NCBI GenBank assembly: GCA_043778255.1
Contig: JAYWGN010000054.1
Location: 62,001-126,000 of the forward strand
Direction of reading: 5' to 3'
Origin: JAYWGN01 sp043778255
Lineage (GTDB): Bacteria > Bacteroidota > Bacteroidia > Chitinophagales > Chitinophagaceae
Length of the DNA stretch: 64,000 nt
Of this stretch, positions 33,972 to 42,654 are shown piece after piece. A program made the translations under genes and the position numbers. A model generated the notes under the pieces. That model saw nothing but the letters and a program-made list of their open reading frames with translations. It was not told the DNA's origin and did no database searches. Each line of letters starts with the position of its first letter. The first letter of the stretch is position 1.

Positions 33972-33990
33972 TTAATTAAAAAAAATAAAC

Positions 33991-34845
33991 ATGAATAATT
34001 CAATATACCCTTGCCTTTGGTTTGATACAGCAAACGGTAAGGAACAATTAGCTGCACCACAATTTTATTGCAGCATTTTCCCTAATTCAAGTATTACAAT
34101 GCAATCACCCATTGTAACTACATTTTTATTAAATGGTCAAAAATTTATGGCTTTGTATGGTGGCCCTATGTATGCTGTAACCAATGCTGTGTCGTACTTT
34201 GTACATGACGATAGTGAAGTGGCTATAGATACATATTGGCAAAAATTACTAGACGGGGGCAAAGTAATTATGCCCTTAAATAAATACCCTTGGAGCGAAA
34301 AGTATGGATGGTTGCAAGATAAATTTGGTGTAAGTTGGCAAATTTATTTGGGTAAAAAAACTGAAACTTGGCAATTTATATCCCCCAGTATTTTATTTGT
34401 GGCAAGCCAAAATGGAAATGCCGAAGCTGCTGTACATTATTATACAACAGTATTTAAAAATTCAAATATAAATGGCATTGCTAAATACGAAGCTAATGAA
34501 AATGACACAGTCGGAAATGTAAAACATGCCGAATTTGTAATTGATAATTATAAAGTAATGTGTATGGATAGCTCAGCTCCTCATCAATTTGAACTTACAC
34601 CGGGCAACTCATTTGTAATTGATTGTACTACACAAACTGACATTGATTATTATTGGAACACCTTTATAGCCGATGGTGGCAAAGCCAGTAGGTGTGGTTG
34701 GTTGGCCGATAAGTATGGTGTAAGTTGGCAAATAATACCCACCATACTAGGGCAACTAATGACCGACCCAACCAAAGCCCAACGAGTAGGGCAGGCACTA
34801 ATGCAAATGGATAAAATTGATATTGCAACCTTACAAAATGCATAA
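33991..34845 (+). CDS. Duplicated PhnB/VOC family protein
   Basis: This 284-residue cytoplasmic protein contains two tandem vicinal-oxygen-chelate domains of the PhnB (3-dmu-9_3-mt) type. The first starts YPCLWFDTANGKEQLAAPQFYCSIFP, shortened here to the CLWF and FYCSIF motifs, and ends WLQDKFGVSWQIYL. The second starts near residue 130 (PSILFVASQNGNAEAAVHYY) and ends WLADKYGVSWQIIP. The WL-DK-GVSWQ motif, present twice, is diagnostic. Despite old names, methyltransferase activity is not expected; roles in these proteins are mostly unknown. It ends 2 bases before the convergent selD stop codon. Confidence 0.85.
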   Translation: MNNSIYPCLWFDTANGKEQLAAPQFYCSIFPNSSITMQSPIVTTFLLNGQKFMALYGGPMYAVTNAVSYFVHDDSEVAIDTYWQKLLDGGKVIMPLNKYPWSEKYGWLQDKFGVSWQIYLGKKTETWQFISPSILFVASQNGNAEAAVHYYTTVFKNSNINGIAKYEANENDTVGNVKHAEFVIDNYKVMCMDSSAPHQFELTPGNSFVIDCTTQTDIDYYWNTFIADGGKASRCGWLADKYGVSWQIIPTILGQLMTDPTKAQRVGQALMQMDKIDIATLQNA

Positions 34846-34847
34846 CG

Positions 34848-35900
34848 TTAACTTACTATAATTACCTTTTCGCCTTTACTTACTATACGTCCTATTGGTT
34901 TGGTATGTTGTGTTAAGTTATGTTGCTGTAGCAATAATTGAATAGCCTCTACATAATTTTCATTTACTGTAAATAGTAAGCCACCACTAGTTTGTGGGTC
35001 GGGTAGTAGGGTAAAGGCATCCATCATAGGCACTGTTTTTTCAATCAATATTTTAGCTCCATAGCTATTCCAATTACGGCTTGTAGCATCGGGTCTTATA
35101 CCTATTTTAATATAGGGGCTAAGGTCAGTTACCATGGGTATAGCATCCCATTGTAAGGTAGCACTTGTGGTAGAGCCTTCACAAATTTCAATTAAATGCC
35201 CTGCTAGCCCAAAGCCTGTAACATCCGTCATAGCTGTAACGTAAGGCAGTTTGCCCAAGGCAATACCAATATCATTGAGGGTTGTCATTACGGCTAATGC
35301 TTTTGTAGCATCTTGCTCCAATAATTTTTCTTTTTTTTCGGCGGTAGTCAGTATGCCTACACCAATAGGTTTGGTTACAAATATATAATCGCCTACTTGT
35401 GCTGTATTATTTTGTTTTATATGTTGCTTTGCTACTATGCCATTTACACTTAATCCAAATATGGGTTCTTGGCTATCAATACTATGCCCACCAGCAAGTA
35501 CAATACCAGCTTTGGCACACATATTTCTTGCACCTTCTATTACTTTATTAGCTAGTGCTGTAGGCAAAGTTTCTACTGGCCAACCGAGTATAGCCAATGC
35601 CAGTATAGGTTTGCCACCCATAGCATATATATCGCTTATAGCATTTGTGGCGGCTATTTGCCCAAAGTTATAAGCATCGTTTACAATAGGTGTAAAAAAA
35701 TCGGTAGTGCTAATTAAACAATTATCGTTGTCTAATTCATACACCGCTGCATCATCGTTGGTATGGTTGCCTACCAATAATTTTGCATCGGTATGGGTAG
35801 TAGTAGTTTGGTTTAGTAGTATTTCTTGTAATGTTTTGGGTGCTATTTTGCAACCACATCCTGCACCTTTACTATAGGTGGTAAGTTTTATATTTTCCAT
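34848..35900 (-). CDS. selD: Selenide, water dikinase
   Basis: SelD makes monoselenophosphate from selenide and ATP. Read from the ATG at 35900 the protein has 350 residues (an ATG five codons upstream is less likely). GAGCGCKI near residues 12-19 contains the catalytic cysteine and lysine, in the Cys form rather than selenocysteine. NDDAAVYEL, TTDFFTPIVND, GQIAATNAISDIYAMGG, LAGGHSID and TDVTGFGLAGHL are the standard AIR-synthase-like motifs, with DPQTSGGLL near the end. No selA, selB or tRNA-Sec is in the window, and mnmH/selU is also absent. Selenophosphate could feed tRNA 2-selenouridine or selenoproteins encoded elsewhere. Confidence 0.93.
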   Translation of the reverse strand: MENIKLTTYSKGAGCGCKIAPKTLQEILLNQTTTTHTDAKLLVGNHTNDDAAVYELDNDNCLISTTDFFTPIVNDAYNFGQIAATNAISDIYAMGGKPILALAILGWPVETLPTALANKVIEGARNMCAKAGIVLAGGHSIDSQEPIFGLSVNGIVAKQHIKQNNTAQVGDYIFVTKPIGVGILTTAEKKEKLLEQDATKALAVMTTLNDIGIALGKLPYVTAMTDVTGFGLAGHLIEICEGSTTSATLQWDAIPMVTDLSPYIKIGIRPDATSRNWNSYGAKILIEKTVPMMDAFTLLPDPQTSGGLLFTVNENYVEAIQLLLQQHNLTQHTKPIGRIVSKGEKVIIVS

Positions 35901-36089
35901 AAGTGTATAATACAAAGTAAGGGTTATTGTTTTATAATAGTGTTGGCTATTTTTTTCTATTTTGCAATATTTACATAATTATAATATTTGAAAAATATAT
36001 TAGTTTGTATAACTCCAATATTTAACAAATAAATTAGCATAAAATTTGCTATTTTTACGTTATAACAAATTAAAGAGTTAACCTTAAGT

Positions 36090-36932
36090 ATGAGTTATAA
36101 AATAATTGTTGTACTTTATTTTAGTATGTGTAGCTATAATACATTTGCCCAAACGGGGCAAAATGTATTAAATGCTGAAATTGGCATAACGGCTGGCACA
36201 GCCTATTACTTTGGCGATTTGAATACAAGAGCACAGTTTAACCGACCAAAGCCAGTATTTGGAGTGTCGTTTCGTAAAGCATTTGGCGAATATTTAGGGG
36301 CAAAAATTTCGGCTCATTATGCCCAATTGGGTTATAGTGATACTTATAGCAAAAATGCTTTTCAAGTAGCACGTAATTTAAGTTTTAATACCAATTTATT
36401 TGAATTGTCGGCTGCTGCTGATTTTCATTTTTTCAAATTCAATCCTTTAGAAGGTTACAGGTTTACACCTTACCTTACTTTGGGTGTAGGTATATTCAGT
36501 TACGACCCTTATGCTTTTTTGCAGGGTCGCAAAGTACTGCTCCGCCCCTTAAATACCGAAGGGCAAGGTACCAACATTTACCCCGATAGAAAACCTTATA
36601 ACACCATGGCAATTTGCATTCCATTTGGTATGGGTGTTAAGTACAATTTAAGCAACCGTATCAATTTTATATTTGAAGTTACACACCGCTTTACTACCAC
36701 CGATTATTTGGATGATGTAAGCAAAACTTATGCAGGTGTTACAGCATTTCCACCAGGGCCAAGTGGTGCATTAACTGATGCATACTTGCTGCAAGATAGA
36801 AGTTATGAAAAAGGCACACTAATAGGTGTAAAGGATAAACAACGAGGTTGGAGCAAACAAAAAGATCAATATTTGTTTGCACAAATGGGTATTACTTTCA
36901 ATATTATGAAGTATAATTGCCCAACATATTAG
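36090..36932 (+). CDS. DUF6089 family outer-membrane protein
   Basis: This is a 280-residue protein with a signal peptide (MSYKIIVVLYFSMCSYNTFAQ) and a small outer-membrane barrel. LNAEIGITAGTAYYFGDLN, short for the family start, then FGVSFRKAFGEYLGAKISAHYAQL-like strands, GVGIFSYDP, NTMAICIPFGMGVKYNL and FEVTHRFTTTDYLDDVS are characteristic of DUF6089, a Bacteroidota family often near gliding and type IX secretion genes or isoprenoid synthases. The C-terminus FAQMGITFNIMKYNCPTY is slightly extended. It is a single plus-strand gene, convergent with yciO (31 bases). Confidence 0.82.
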   Translation: MSYKIIVVLYFSMCSYNTFAQTGQNVLNAEIGITAGTAYYFGDLNTRAQFNRPKPVFGVSFRKAFGEYLGAKISAHYAQLGYSDTYSKNAFQVARNLSFNTNLFELSAAADFHFFKFNPLEGYRFTPYLTLGVGIFSYDPYAFLQGRKVLLRPLNTEGQGTNIYPDRKPYNTMAICIPFGMGVKYNLSNRINFIFEVTHRFTTTDYLDDVSKTYAGVTAFPPGPSGALTDAYLLQDRSYEKGTLIGVKDKQRGWSKQKDQYLFAQMGITFNIMKYNCPTY

Positions 36933-36963
36933 TGTATAGTTTTTACAAATTATTTAATTTTTT

Positions 36964-37572
36964 CTACTCCCATTTACCCAGGCCTTCCCTTATTAGCAAA
37001 GGCACTTCGTCATTAGTATAGTCAATAATGGTAGAGGGAATAATGCCACCCATACCACCATCAATTACAATATCTACTTGGTTGCCAAAGGTTTCATATA
37101 TTACCTCGGGGTCTGTATATTCCTCAATGGTAGTATTGGGTAACGATGCACTCAGTATTGGTTCGTTAAGTTCTGTTATTAGTTGCAAGGCTATTATATT
37201 ATTAGGTATGCGTAGGCCAATTGTGTGTTTTTTGCTTTGCAATATTTTGGGTACTTGCTTACTTGCATTAAGTATAAATGTATAAGGCCCAGGCAAATGC
37301 TCCTTTAATATGCGGTAGGTAGGTGTGCTTATAGGTTTGGCATAATCACTCAAGTGGCTAAGGCTATTGCAAATAAAACTTAGCTGTGCTTTTTCGGGTT
37401 TAAGGCCTTTAATTACACATATTTTTTCAATAGCTTTTGGTTTGCTTATACTACAGCCTAAGCCGTATATAGTATCGGTTGGGTATATTATAATGCCACC
37501 ATCTTGTAGGCATTCAACAATTTGTTTAAGCAACCTTGGTTGTGGGTTGGTAGGGTGTAGGGTGAGTAGCAT
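36964..37572 (-). CDS. yciO: YciO-type Sua5/YrdC family protein
   Basis: The 202-residue protein belongs to the Sua5/YrdC/YciO family, which includes threonylcarbamoyl-AMP synthases needed for tRNA t6A. HPTNPQPRLLKQIVECL near the start, GGIIIYPTDTIYGLGCSI, LPGPYTFILNASKQVP, KKHTIGLRIPNN, PILSASLP and STIIDYTND followed by LLIREG align with E. coli YciO more closely than with TsaC. YciO proteins may not carry out t6A synthesis, so the catalytic role is uncertain unless no other Sua5 is present in the genome. It is a single gene. Confidence 0.85.
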   Translation of the reverse strand: MLLTLHPTNPQPRLLKQIVECLQDGGIIIYPTDTIYGLGCSISKPKAIEKICVIKGLKPEKAQLSFICNSLSHLSDYAKPISTPTYRILKEHLPGPYTFILNASKQVPKILQSKKHTIGLRIPNNIIALQLITELNEPILSASLPNTTIEEYTDPEVIYETFGNQVDIVIDGGMGGIIPSTIIDYTNDEVPLLIREGLGKWE

Positions 37573-37683
37573 TTATTTTATGTAAAGGTACATTTTATAC
37601 AAATGTTAATTATTTTCTGAAGCATTTTCCCAACGAAAAAACCACAATTAATGCCTTATGTACAAATGCTAAGTACAACTACT

Positions 37684-37716
37684 ATTGTATACCGTGTTTT
37701 CTGTACCTACATTTGC
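37684..37716 (+). promoter_or_regulatory. Bacteroidota-type promoter before the small secreted protein gene
   Basis: A -33-like ATTG (37684-37687), 20-base spacer and an exact -7 TAnnTTTG box (TACATTTGC, 37708-37716). It would give a leader of about 55 bases before ATG 37779. Confidence 0.65.
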
Positions 37717-37778
37717 AACGTACTAATAACAATAACACAATAAAAAGTACACAAACACAGTTATTAAAAACACAGATT

Positions 37779-38162
37779 ATGAAAACAAGTTTTACTCAAA
37801 GAATTTTAGCAGTTGCAGTTATCGTTTTATTAAATGTTACCAATAGTTTTGCTCATACTGGCTTAATTAAGTTTGCTACCAAAGCACCAATGGAAATACG
37901 CCAAATTAATAAAAATACTGTTGAAATTACCAATAACCTTATAAGTGTAAATGGTGAGTATTATGAGTTAGAAAAATCAACCGACAATAAAAATTTTAAA
38001 ACAGTTACCATCATTTTCCCTTTTGACAATACAGATAATATTAATACTCCAGTAGTATTAAAAGATAAAGTAACTACCGCCACTACCTATTACAGGCTTA
38101 AATGTATTAATAATAACAGCATTACTTATACTCAACTTAAGGGTATTACCCTTGCTAAATAG
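37779..38162 (+). CDS. Small secreted protein of unknown function
   Basis: Read from ATG 37779 the protein has 127 residues with a signal peptide (MKTSFTQRILAVAVIVLLNV, cut after SFA). The mature part is a beta-rich domain: VEITNNLISVNGEYYELEKS, shortened, then KNFKTVTII and TTYYRLKCINNNSITYTQLKG. The YYELEKS...F..V....YYRLK...NG pattern is the fibronectin-III-like or T9SS-associated module seen at the C-terminal region of many Bacteroidota secreted proteins, here on its own and without a sorting tail. The upstream ATG at 37713 would put a basic extension before the signal peptide and is unlikely. Confidence 0.75.
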   Translation: MKTSFTQRILAVAVIVLLNVTNSFAHTGLIKFATKAPMEIRQINKNTVEITNNLISVNGEYYELEKSTDNKNFKTVTIIFPFDNTDNINTPVVLKDKVTTATTYYRLKCINNNSITYTQLKGITLAK

Positions 38163-38271
38163 TAGAAAATTTTCTACATCATTATTACCAACTTATTAGC
38201 ATCCAACTTTACTTTACAGCAACTTTACTTTTTATTTCACAAAAAAAATATTAGATACATAGTATCCAAAT

Positions 38272-38438
38272 TTGTAACCATTATATAACTGTTACAAATT
38301 AGCACCTCGGTTTTTCTTTAAGGGTAACAAAAAGCAAGTCCATCTTTTTCTAAAGATGTTTGTTACAAAAAATATTTGTTTGCAGACTATATGCTTTTTT
38401 TAGAATGCGGGGCTTTGGGTCCCGTTTCTTTTTTGTAT
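38272..38438 (+). ncRNA. Candidate structured RNA ending in an intrinsic terminator
   Basis: Three structures lie in a row in a gene-free gap. TTGTAAC/GTTACAA pairs 38272-38278 with 38291-38297. A two-tier hairpin has outer GTAACAAA/TTTGTTAC (38324-38331, 38359-38366) and inner CATCTTT/AAAGATG (38341-38347, 38352-38358). A GC-rich CGGGG/TCCCG terminator with T-run lies at 38408-38434. It may be the long 3' end of the preceding secreted-protein mRNA or an independent small RNA; no promoter is obvious. Confidence 0.4.
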
Positions 38439-38452
38439 TAACTACCCAATTA

Positions 38453-39784
38453 TTAGTACAACCAATATTTAAACAGTGCTGTTAGGTTTTGTTTGCTAAC
38501 CACTTCCATCACTTTTTTAAAATCATTAGTACTAGCATTTTTATATTTGTAAGTACTATAGTATTTTTTAATACCATTAAAAAATAAGATATCGCCAAGC
38601 TTTGTACGTAAGGCTTGTAGAAATAAACCTGCTTTTTCGTAACTACAAGCATTAAGCAAACTCATATAATTTGTAGTTGTATTTATAACAGGTATTTTTT
38701 TACTTCGTAAAAAATTAGCCACTTTAACGGAGTCCGTTTTTAATCTTTTTTGTAGGGTATCTACACCATATTTTTTTTCTAAATAATAGTTGGTAAAAAA
38801 TGTAGCGAAACCTTCACTTAGCCATAGCTGCGAAAAATCAGCTTCGGTAACTGTGTTGCCAAACCATTGGTGTGCTACTTCGTGGGCTATAAGAGCCTCC
38901 ATACTTTGTGGTGCATCCACTGCATACTCATCGTAAAAAATATTATTGGCATTTTCCATACCGCCAAACATGGTAGTGCTTTGCACATTATTTAATTTAT
39001 CAAAAGGGTAAGCACCTATTGTTTTTTCAAAAAAAATAAGCACTTCTTTTGCCACGTCCATTTTGTTAGGCTGTGCAGCATAAGTTTGTGGGTAGTAATA
39101 GTTACATATTTCAATACTATCTCTAAGTAGGGTACATTTTTTTTGTAGTTCGGCTATACCAATTGTCATCACTTTTGTAGGTATGGGTTGGCTTTGTACA
39201 AAATGCCAACAAGTGGTATTTACAGCACATTCTTTTTTGCTTTGCAGCAACCCATTAGCCACTACTTGGTATTGGCTTGGTGCTATTACATTCCAAGCTA
39301 CCGTGGCTTTATCGGCAATATTATCAATACAAGGCAACCAATATTGGGCTCTGTTGGGCCAATTATCGCCAAACCAAGTGCGGTTGCCAAATTTATTTTG
39401 TCCTATTATAAGCCCATTGGTAGGCACTCCGCTGTATTTTATTAGTAGGGTATAGTTGTATAGGTTTTGTTTGTAATTGAGGTTAATATCAATTACATTG
39501 TTACTATGGCTGTAGGCTAATGGTTTGCCATTTAGTTGGGTTACACTACTTACGGTCATTCCTTTTTTTGTACGGTCTTGGTTTTTGAGGTTAAGCACCA
39601 AGTGGTTGTTATAGCCAGTGCCTTTGCCCGTTATAGTGGTAGTGCCTATTATACTATCGTTGCGCTCATTAACCTCTATAGTAAAGTTGTAAGCTAATAC
39701 ATCGGTTGTTGGTAATGGGTCTATTTGGGCGTAGCCCGAAATAAAATACACGGTAGCAAAAATAAATACACAAATTTTTTTCAT
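38453..39784 (-). CDS. M1 family zinc metallopeptidase (aminopeptidase N-like)
   Basis: This 443-residue secreted peptidase has a signal peptide (MKKICVFIFATVYFISGYAQ), an N-terminal beta saddle domain and a gluzincin catalytic domain. The exopeptidase motif appears as FGGMENAN (residues 274-281), and the zinc site is HEVAHQWFGN (His301, Glu302, His305) with Glu324 in WLSEGFATFF. The tyrosine acting in catalysis is probably in CSYEKAGLF. It lacks the C-terminal helical domains of full-length aminopeptidase N, as is common for short Bacteroidota M1 proteins. Its start is 2 bases after the flippase stop, so the two form an operon. Confidence 0.9.
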   Translation of the reverse strand: MKKICVFIFATVYFISGYAQIDPLPTTDVLAYNFTIEVNERNDSIIGTTTITGKGTGYNNHLVLNLKNQDRTKKGMTVSSVTQLNGKPLAYSHSNNVIDINLNYKQNLYNYTLLIKYSGVPTNGLIIGQNKFGNRTWFGDNWPNRAQYWLPCIDNIADKATVAWNVIAPSQYQVVANGLLQSKKECAVNTTCWHFVQSQPIPTKVMTIGIAELQKKCTLLRDSIEICNYYYPQTYAAQPNKMDVAKEVLIFFEKTIGAYPFDKLNNVQSTTMFGGMENANNIFYDEYAVDAPQSMEALIAHEVAHQWFGNTVTEADFSQLWLSEGFATFFTNYYLEKKYGVDTLQKRLKTDSVKVANFLRSKKIPVINTTTNYMSLLNACSYEKAGLFLQALRTKLGDILFFNGIKKYYSTYKYKNASTNDFKKVMEVVSKQNLTALFKYWLY

Positions 39785-39786
39785 AG

Positions 39787-41292
39787 TTAGGGTGCTTTTA
39801 TAAATTTATTAAGGTAGGGTATTTTGGAGAGTTCCTTACGTTCTACATTTACTATAAGCCAAGTATATAGCCAAAAACTAAGTACCGCAAATCCGTAATA
39901 AATAGCATTGTAGGGTAGCAACCAATATAATAAACGTTGCAATAAAAATAGCAGAACGGTTATAAAAATAAAGGCTAATAATTTTTTGTAAGGGTATGGT
40001 ATTCGGTAATATTTTTGCCCTTGTATAAAGCTAATAACCATCATATAAGCATAGCAGCAAAATGTGGCAATTGCACTGCCCACATAGCCCATAAGTGGCA
40101 CTAGTAATATATTGAGTAGCACGGTTATAATTACGCCCATTATAGTTATATAGGCTCCATAGTTGTTTTTGTTAGTAAGCTTATACCATACACTTAGGTT
40201 GTAATATATACCCAAAAACACATAACCCATAGCAAGTATTGGTACTACTATAATACCCTCGGCATACTCCTTATGTTTGTAGGCAATTAGGTACTGCCAT
40301 ACATTGGTAAACATGGCAACTATCATAAATATAAAGCAACAAGCAATCACAAAAAATTTCATTACTCTTGCATAAGTTTTTTTTGCATCAGCATCATTTG
40401 CTTTTTTAAAAAAGAAAGGTTCTGCTGCCATCTTAAATATTTGGATAAATATAGTAACCAATACTGCTAGTTTGAAGTTAGCGGCAAATATGCTATTGGC
40501 TATTTTGGCTTGGGTAGTTGGCAAGGTAGAAAACCGCTCAAATAGTACCCTGCTCAGCATTTCATTAATCATACCACCAAAGCCTACTATTATAAGTGGT
40601 AGGGTATATACCATTATTTTTTTCCAAAGTACTACATTGAATTTTAGTTTTATTTGCAACAACTCACGGTACAGTAATAGTAAGGTTACAAACGATGCAA
40701 CCAAATTGCCAATTATTAAATACCCTACTTTTATGTTAGGATTATAAAACCTAAGCCACATACTATTGGGGTTGCTAACATATAAATGCTCACATACAAT
40801 GGTAAAAAATACAACAATACTTATATTAAGCACTATATTAATTACCTTAATAGCTGCAAATTTTTTTGGTCGTCCCTCTTCTCTAAGTTTGCAAAATGGG
40901 AGTACCGCTAAGGTATCTAACAGTAATATGGCAAGCATCCAAGTAATGTACTCGGGGTGTGCATCTATATTAAAGGTTTTGGCTATGGTGCCTTTGGCAA
41001 AATAAAAAAGTGTAGAAAATATTACACTACTTATTATTAATGATATGGATAAGGTGTTGTATACCTGTTGCTTGTTTTCGGTATTAGCAAACCGAAAATA
41101 ACTAGTTTCTAACCCATATACATACAGCACATTAAGAAACGGCAATATGGCATATATAAGGTTGTAATTATTGGTAACTAAAGGCATGTACCGCAGTGCT
41201 AGTATGGCAATAGCATAACTTAAAAAACGGGTAAATATAGTAGGTACACCATACCATAATGTTTGCGATGCTAAATTTTTAATGCCACTCAA
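39787..41292 (-). CDS. MOP-superfamily polysaccharide flippase (Wzx/MVF-like)
   Basis: The 501-residue inner-membrane protein has about 14 predicted transmembrane segments and an N-terminal SQTLWYGVPTIFTRFLSY pattern typical of oligosaccharide flippases (polysaccharide_synt family). Further features are YIYAILPFLNVLYVYGLETSYFRFA-like first helices, GGMINEMLSRVLF and FFFKKANDADAKKTYARVMK in the cytoplasmic loop. It would move lipid-linked oligosaccharide across the inner membrane. No glycosyltransferase cluster surrounds it. It is co-transcribed with the M1 peptidase. The flipped substrate cannot be read from sequence. Confidence 0.88.
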   Translation of the reverse strand: MSGIKNLASQTLWYGVPTIFTRFLSYAIAILALRYMPLVTNNYNLIYAILPFLNVLYVYGLETSYFRFANTENKQQVYNTLSISLIISSVIFSTLFYFAKGTIAKTFNIDAHPEYITWMLAILLLDTLAVLPFCKLREEGRPKKFAAIKVINIVLNISIVVFFTIVCEHLYVSNPNSMWLRFYNPNIKVGYLIIGNLVASFVTLLLLYRELLQIKLKFNVVLWKKIMVYTLPLIIVGFGGMINEMLSRVLFERFSTLPTTQAKIANSIFAANFKLAVLVTIFIQIFKMAAEPFFFKKANDADAKKTYARVMKFFVIACCFIFMIVAMFTNVWQYLIAYKHKEYAEGIIVVPILAMGYVFLGIYYNLSVWYKLTNKNNYGAYITIMGVIITVLLNILLVPLMGYVGSAIATFCCYAYMMVISFIQGQKYYRIPYPYKKLLAFIFITVLLFLLQRLLYWLLPYNAIYYGFAVLSFWLYTWLIVNVERKELSKIPYLNKFIKAP

Positions 41293-41414
41293 AGTATAAT
41301 AAAGTTAAGTAACAAAAATACACCATATTATTATTACTTAATACATTGGCATTAGATTTGCAAGTTGATGCAACGAATAGTTAAATAAATACATCAACTA
41401 AAAAAAAGTAAATT

Positions 41415-42056
41415 ATGAAAAAAATAATAGTAAGTATAATGGCCCTAATAAGCCTATATACCCTACAAGCACAAGCTATAGAAACCAAAGCAACTTACAA
41501 CAAAGTAGAGCAGCCTGCCGTACTTGCAGAGTATATATATGATGCAGCTATTGTAGAAACAGCCATAACCGACGACCTAAAGCAACGTGGCTTTGGTAAA
41601 GGCAAAAGTACTAAAGGCTACAACCTGTACCAAGCTATAAACTTTGCCGAAATAAGTGCCGATAAAATAGACCTTTACATAAAAACAGAAAAGAAAAGTA
41701 AAAAAGAAAAAGACCGTACTATTGTAACCGTGCTAGTAAGCAAAGGGTACGATAACTTTGTAAGCGGTACTACCGAACCTGCAATGATGACGGCAATATT
41801 GAATTATGTAAATGGGCTAAAGCCAAAATTTGATACTAATAGCCTTGAGTTGCAAGTAAAAGACCAAGAGGAATTAGTAAAAAAAGCGGAAAAAAAGTAC
41901 AATAACTTAACTGACGAAGGAGTAGATTTGGAAAAGAAAAAACGTAAAGTAGAAGATGATATTGCTACAAACAAGAACGACCAATCGGCACAAAAAAACG
42001 AAGTAGAAAAACAAAGACAAATATTAGCTAGCCTCAAAGCACAAAGAAAGGGTTAG
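41415..42056 (+). CDS. Secreted protein with C-terminal coiled coil
   Basis: This 213-residue product has a signal peptide (MKKIIVSIMALISLYTLQAQA). An alpha/beta domain (about residues 22-135) contains KQRGFGKGKSTKGYNLYQAI and TIVTVLVSKGYDNFV. It is followed by a lysine/glutamate-rich coiled coil (about 145-213) with heptad-like VKDQEELVKKAEKKY and EKQRQILASLKAQRKG. No enzymatic motif is seen and I do not recognise a named family. A possible -7 box TAGATTTG lies at 41353-41360. A strong terminator follows 43 bases after the stop. Confidence 0.78.
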   Translation: MKKIIVSIMALISLYTLQAQAIETKATYNKVEQPAVLAEYIYDAAIVETAITDDLKQRGFGKGKSTKGYNLYQAINFAEISADKIDLYIKTEKKSKKEKDRTIVTVLVSKGYDNFVSGTTEPAMMTAILNYVNGLKPKFDTNSLELQVKDQEELVKKAEKKYNNLTDEGVDLEKKKRKVEDDIATNKNDQSAQKNEVEKQRQILASLKAQRKG

Positions 42057-42098
42057 GCTAAATTTCGATTCCCAAAAAATCGTTTTTAATTATACAAT

Positions 42099-42138
42099 AA
42101 AAGTGTTAACCATTACAGTAATGTGGTTAACACTTTTT
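42099..42138 (+). terminator. Intrinsic terminator after the coiled-coil protein gene
   Basis: A 14-bp perfect stem, AAAAGTGTTAACCA (42099-42112) with its complement (42123-42136), a 10-base loop and a T-run. Confidence 0.9.
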
Positions 42139-42214
42139 TATTTTTTGTAACTCTACCACTCATCACACATACTTTACCTCTGGTGAAAGGTTTGTTACCA
42201 GTGGTAGCAATTTA

Positions 42215-42248
42215 CTTGCTTAGGGCTTACTATTACTAGTATATTTGC
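42215..42248 (+). promoter_or_regulatory. Bacteroidota-type promoter inside a gene-free gap
   Basis: CTTG (42215-42218), a 21-base spacer, and an exact -7 box TATATTTGC (42240-42248). No long gene starts within 350 bases, which points to a small RNA or long leader. Confidence 0.55.
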
Positions 42249-42253
42249 ACTAC

Positions 42254-42525
42254 TTTAAAGCAATTAGTTACAACTTAAAATAGCCATTGCCTTATTATTA
42301 CAATGAACAAATTATGTGAAGAGGAACTGAAATTCCTATTTTGGATTACGCCACCACGGCAACTTACAGCATTACACACTTAACAATTTAATACTTGCTA
42401 CGCCTTTGGCACTTGCCCCACAATGCTTTGTAGCTTAATGGCTGCCAGATTGTAGTGGAAATCATTTTACTTTTTTTTTGGTTAAAGATTGCTATAAAAA
42501 AAGCAACAAAAAAAAGTAAAATATT
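42254..42525 (+). ncRNA. Candidate small RNA or long leader before the SPFH gene
   Basis: The stretch follows a good promoter and contains GGAA/TTCC and GCC/GGC hairpins around 42320-42430. It ends with a long inverted repeat in which ATTTTAC plus a T-run (about 42465-42480) pairs with an A-run plus GTAAAAT (about 42508-42523), enclosing TTGCT/AGCAA. A 26-codon frame (42303-42383) lies inside but has no recognised sequence. I cannot match it to a known RNA family. The remaining sequence to 42654 shows nothing else. Confidence 0.35.
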
Positions 42526-42654
42526 GAAACGAAAAGCTGGAACTAAAGGTGCAAAATGGTATAATGCTAACAGCCCCCAATTGTATTAAAAAAAAATTAC
42601 CTTTCGTGTAATTTTAAAATATATACTTAACAATAAAAACAAACAACAAACACA

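Noticed and set aside
42254..42525. tmRNA or RNase P RNA
   Set aside because: No tRNA-like ends, tag-reading frame or conserved RNase P core motifs could be found in the gap.
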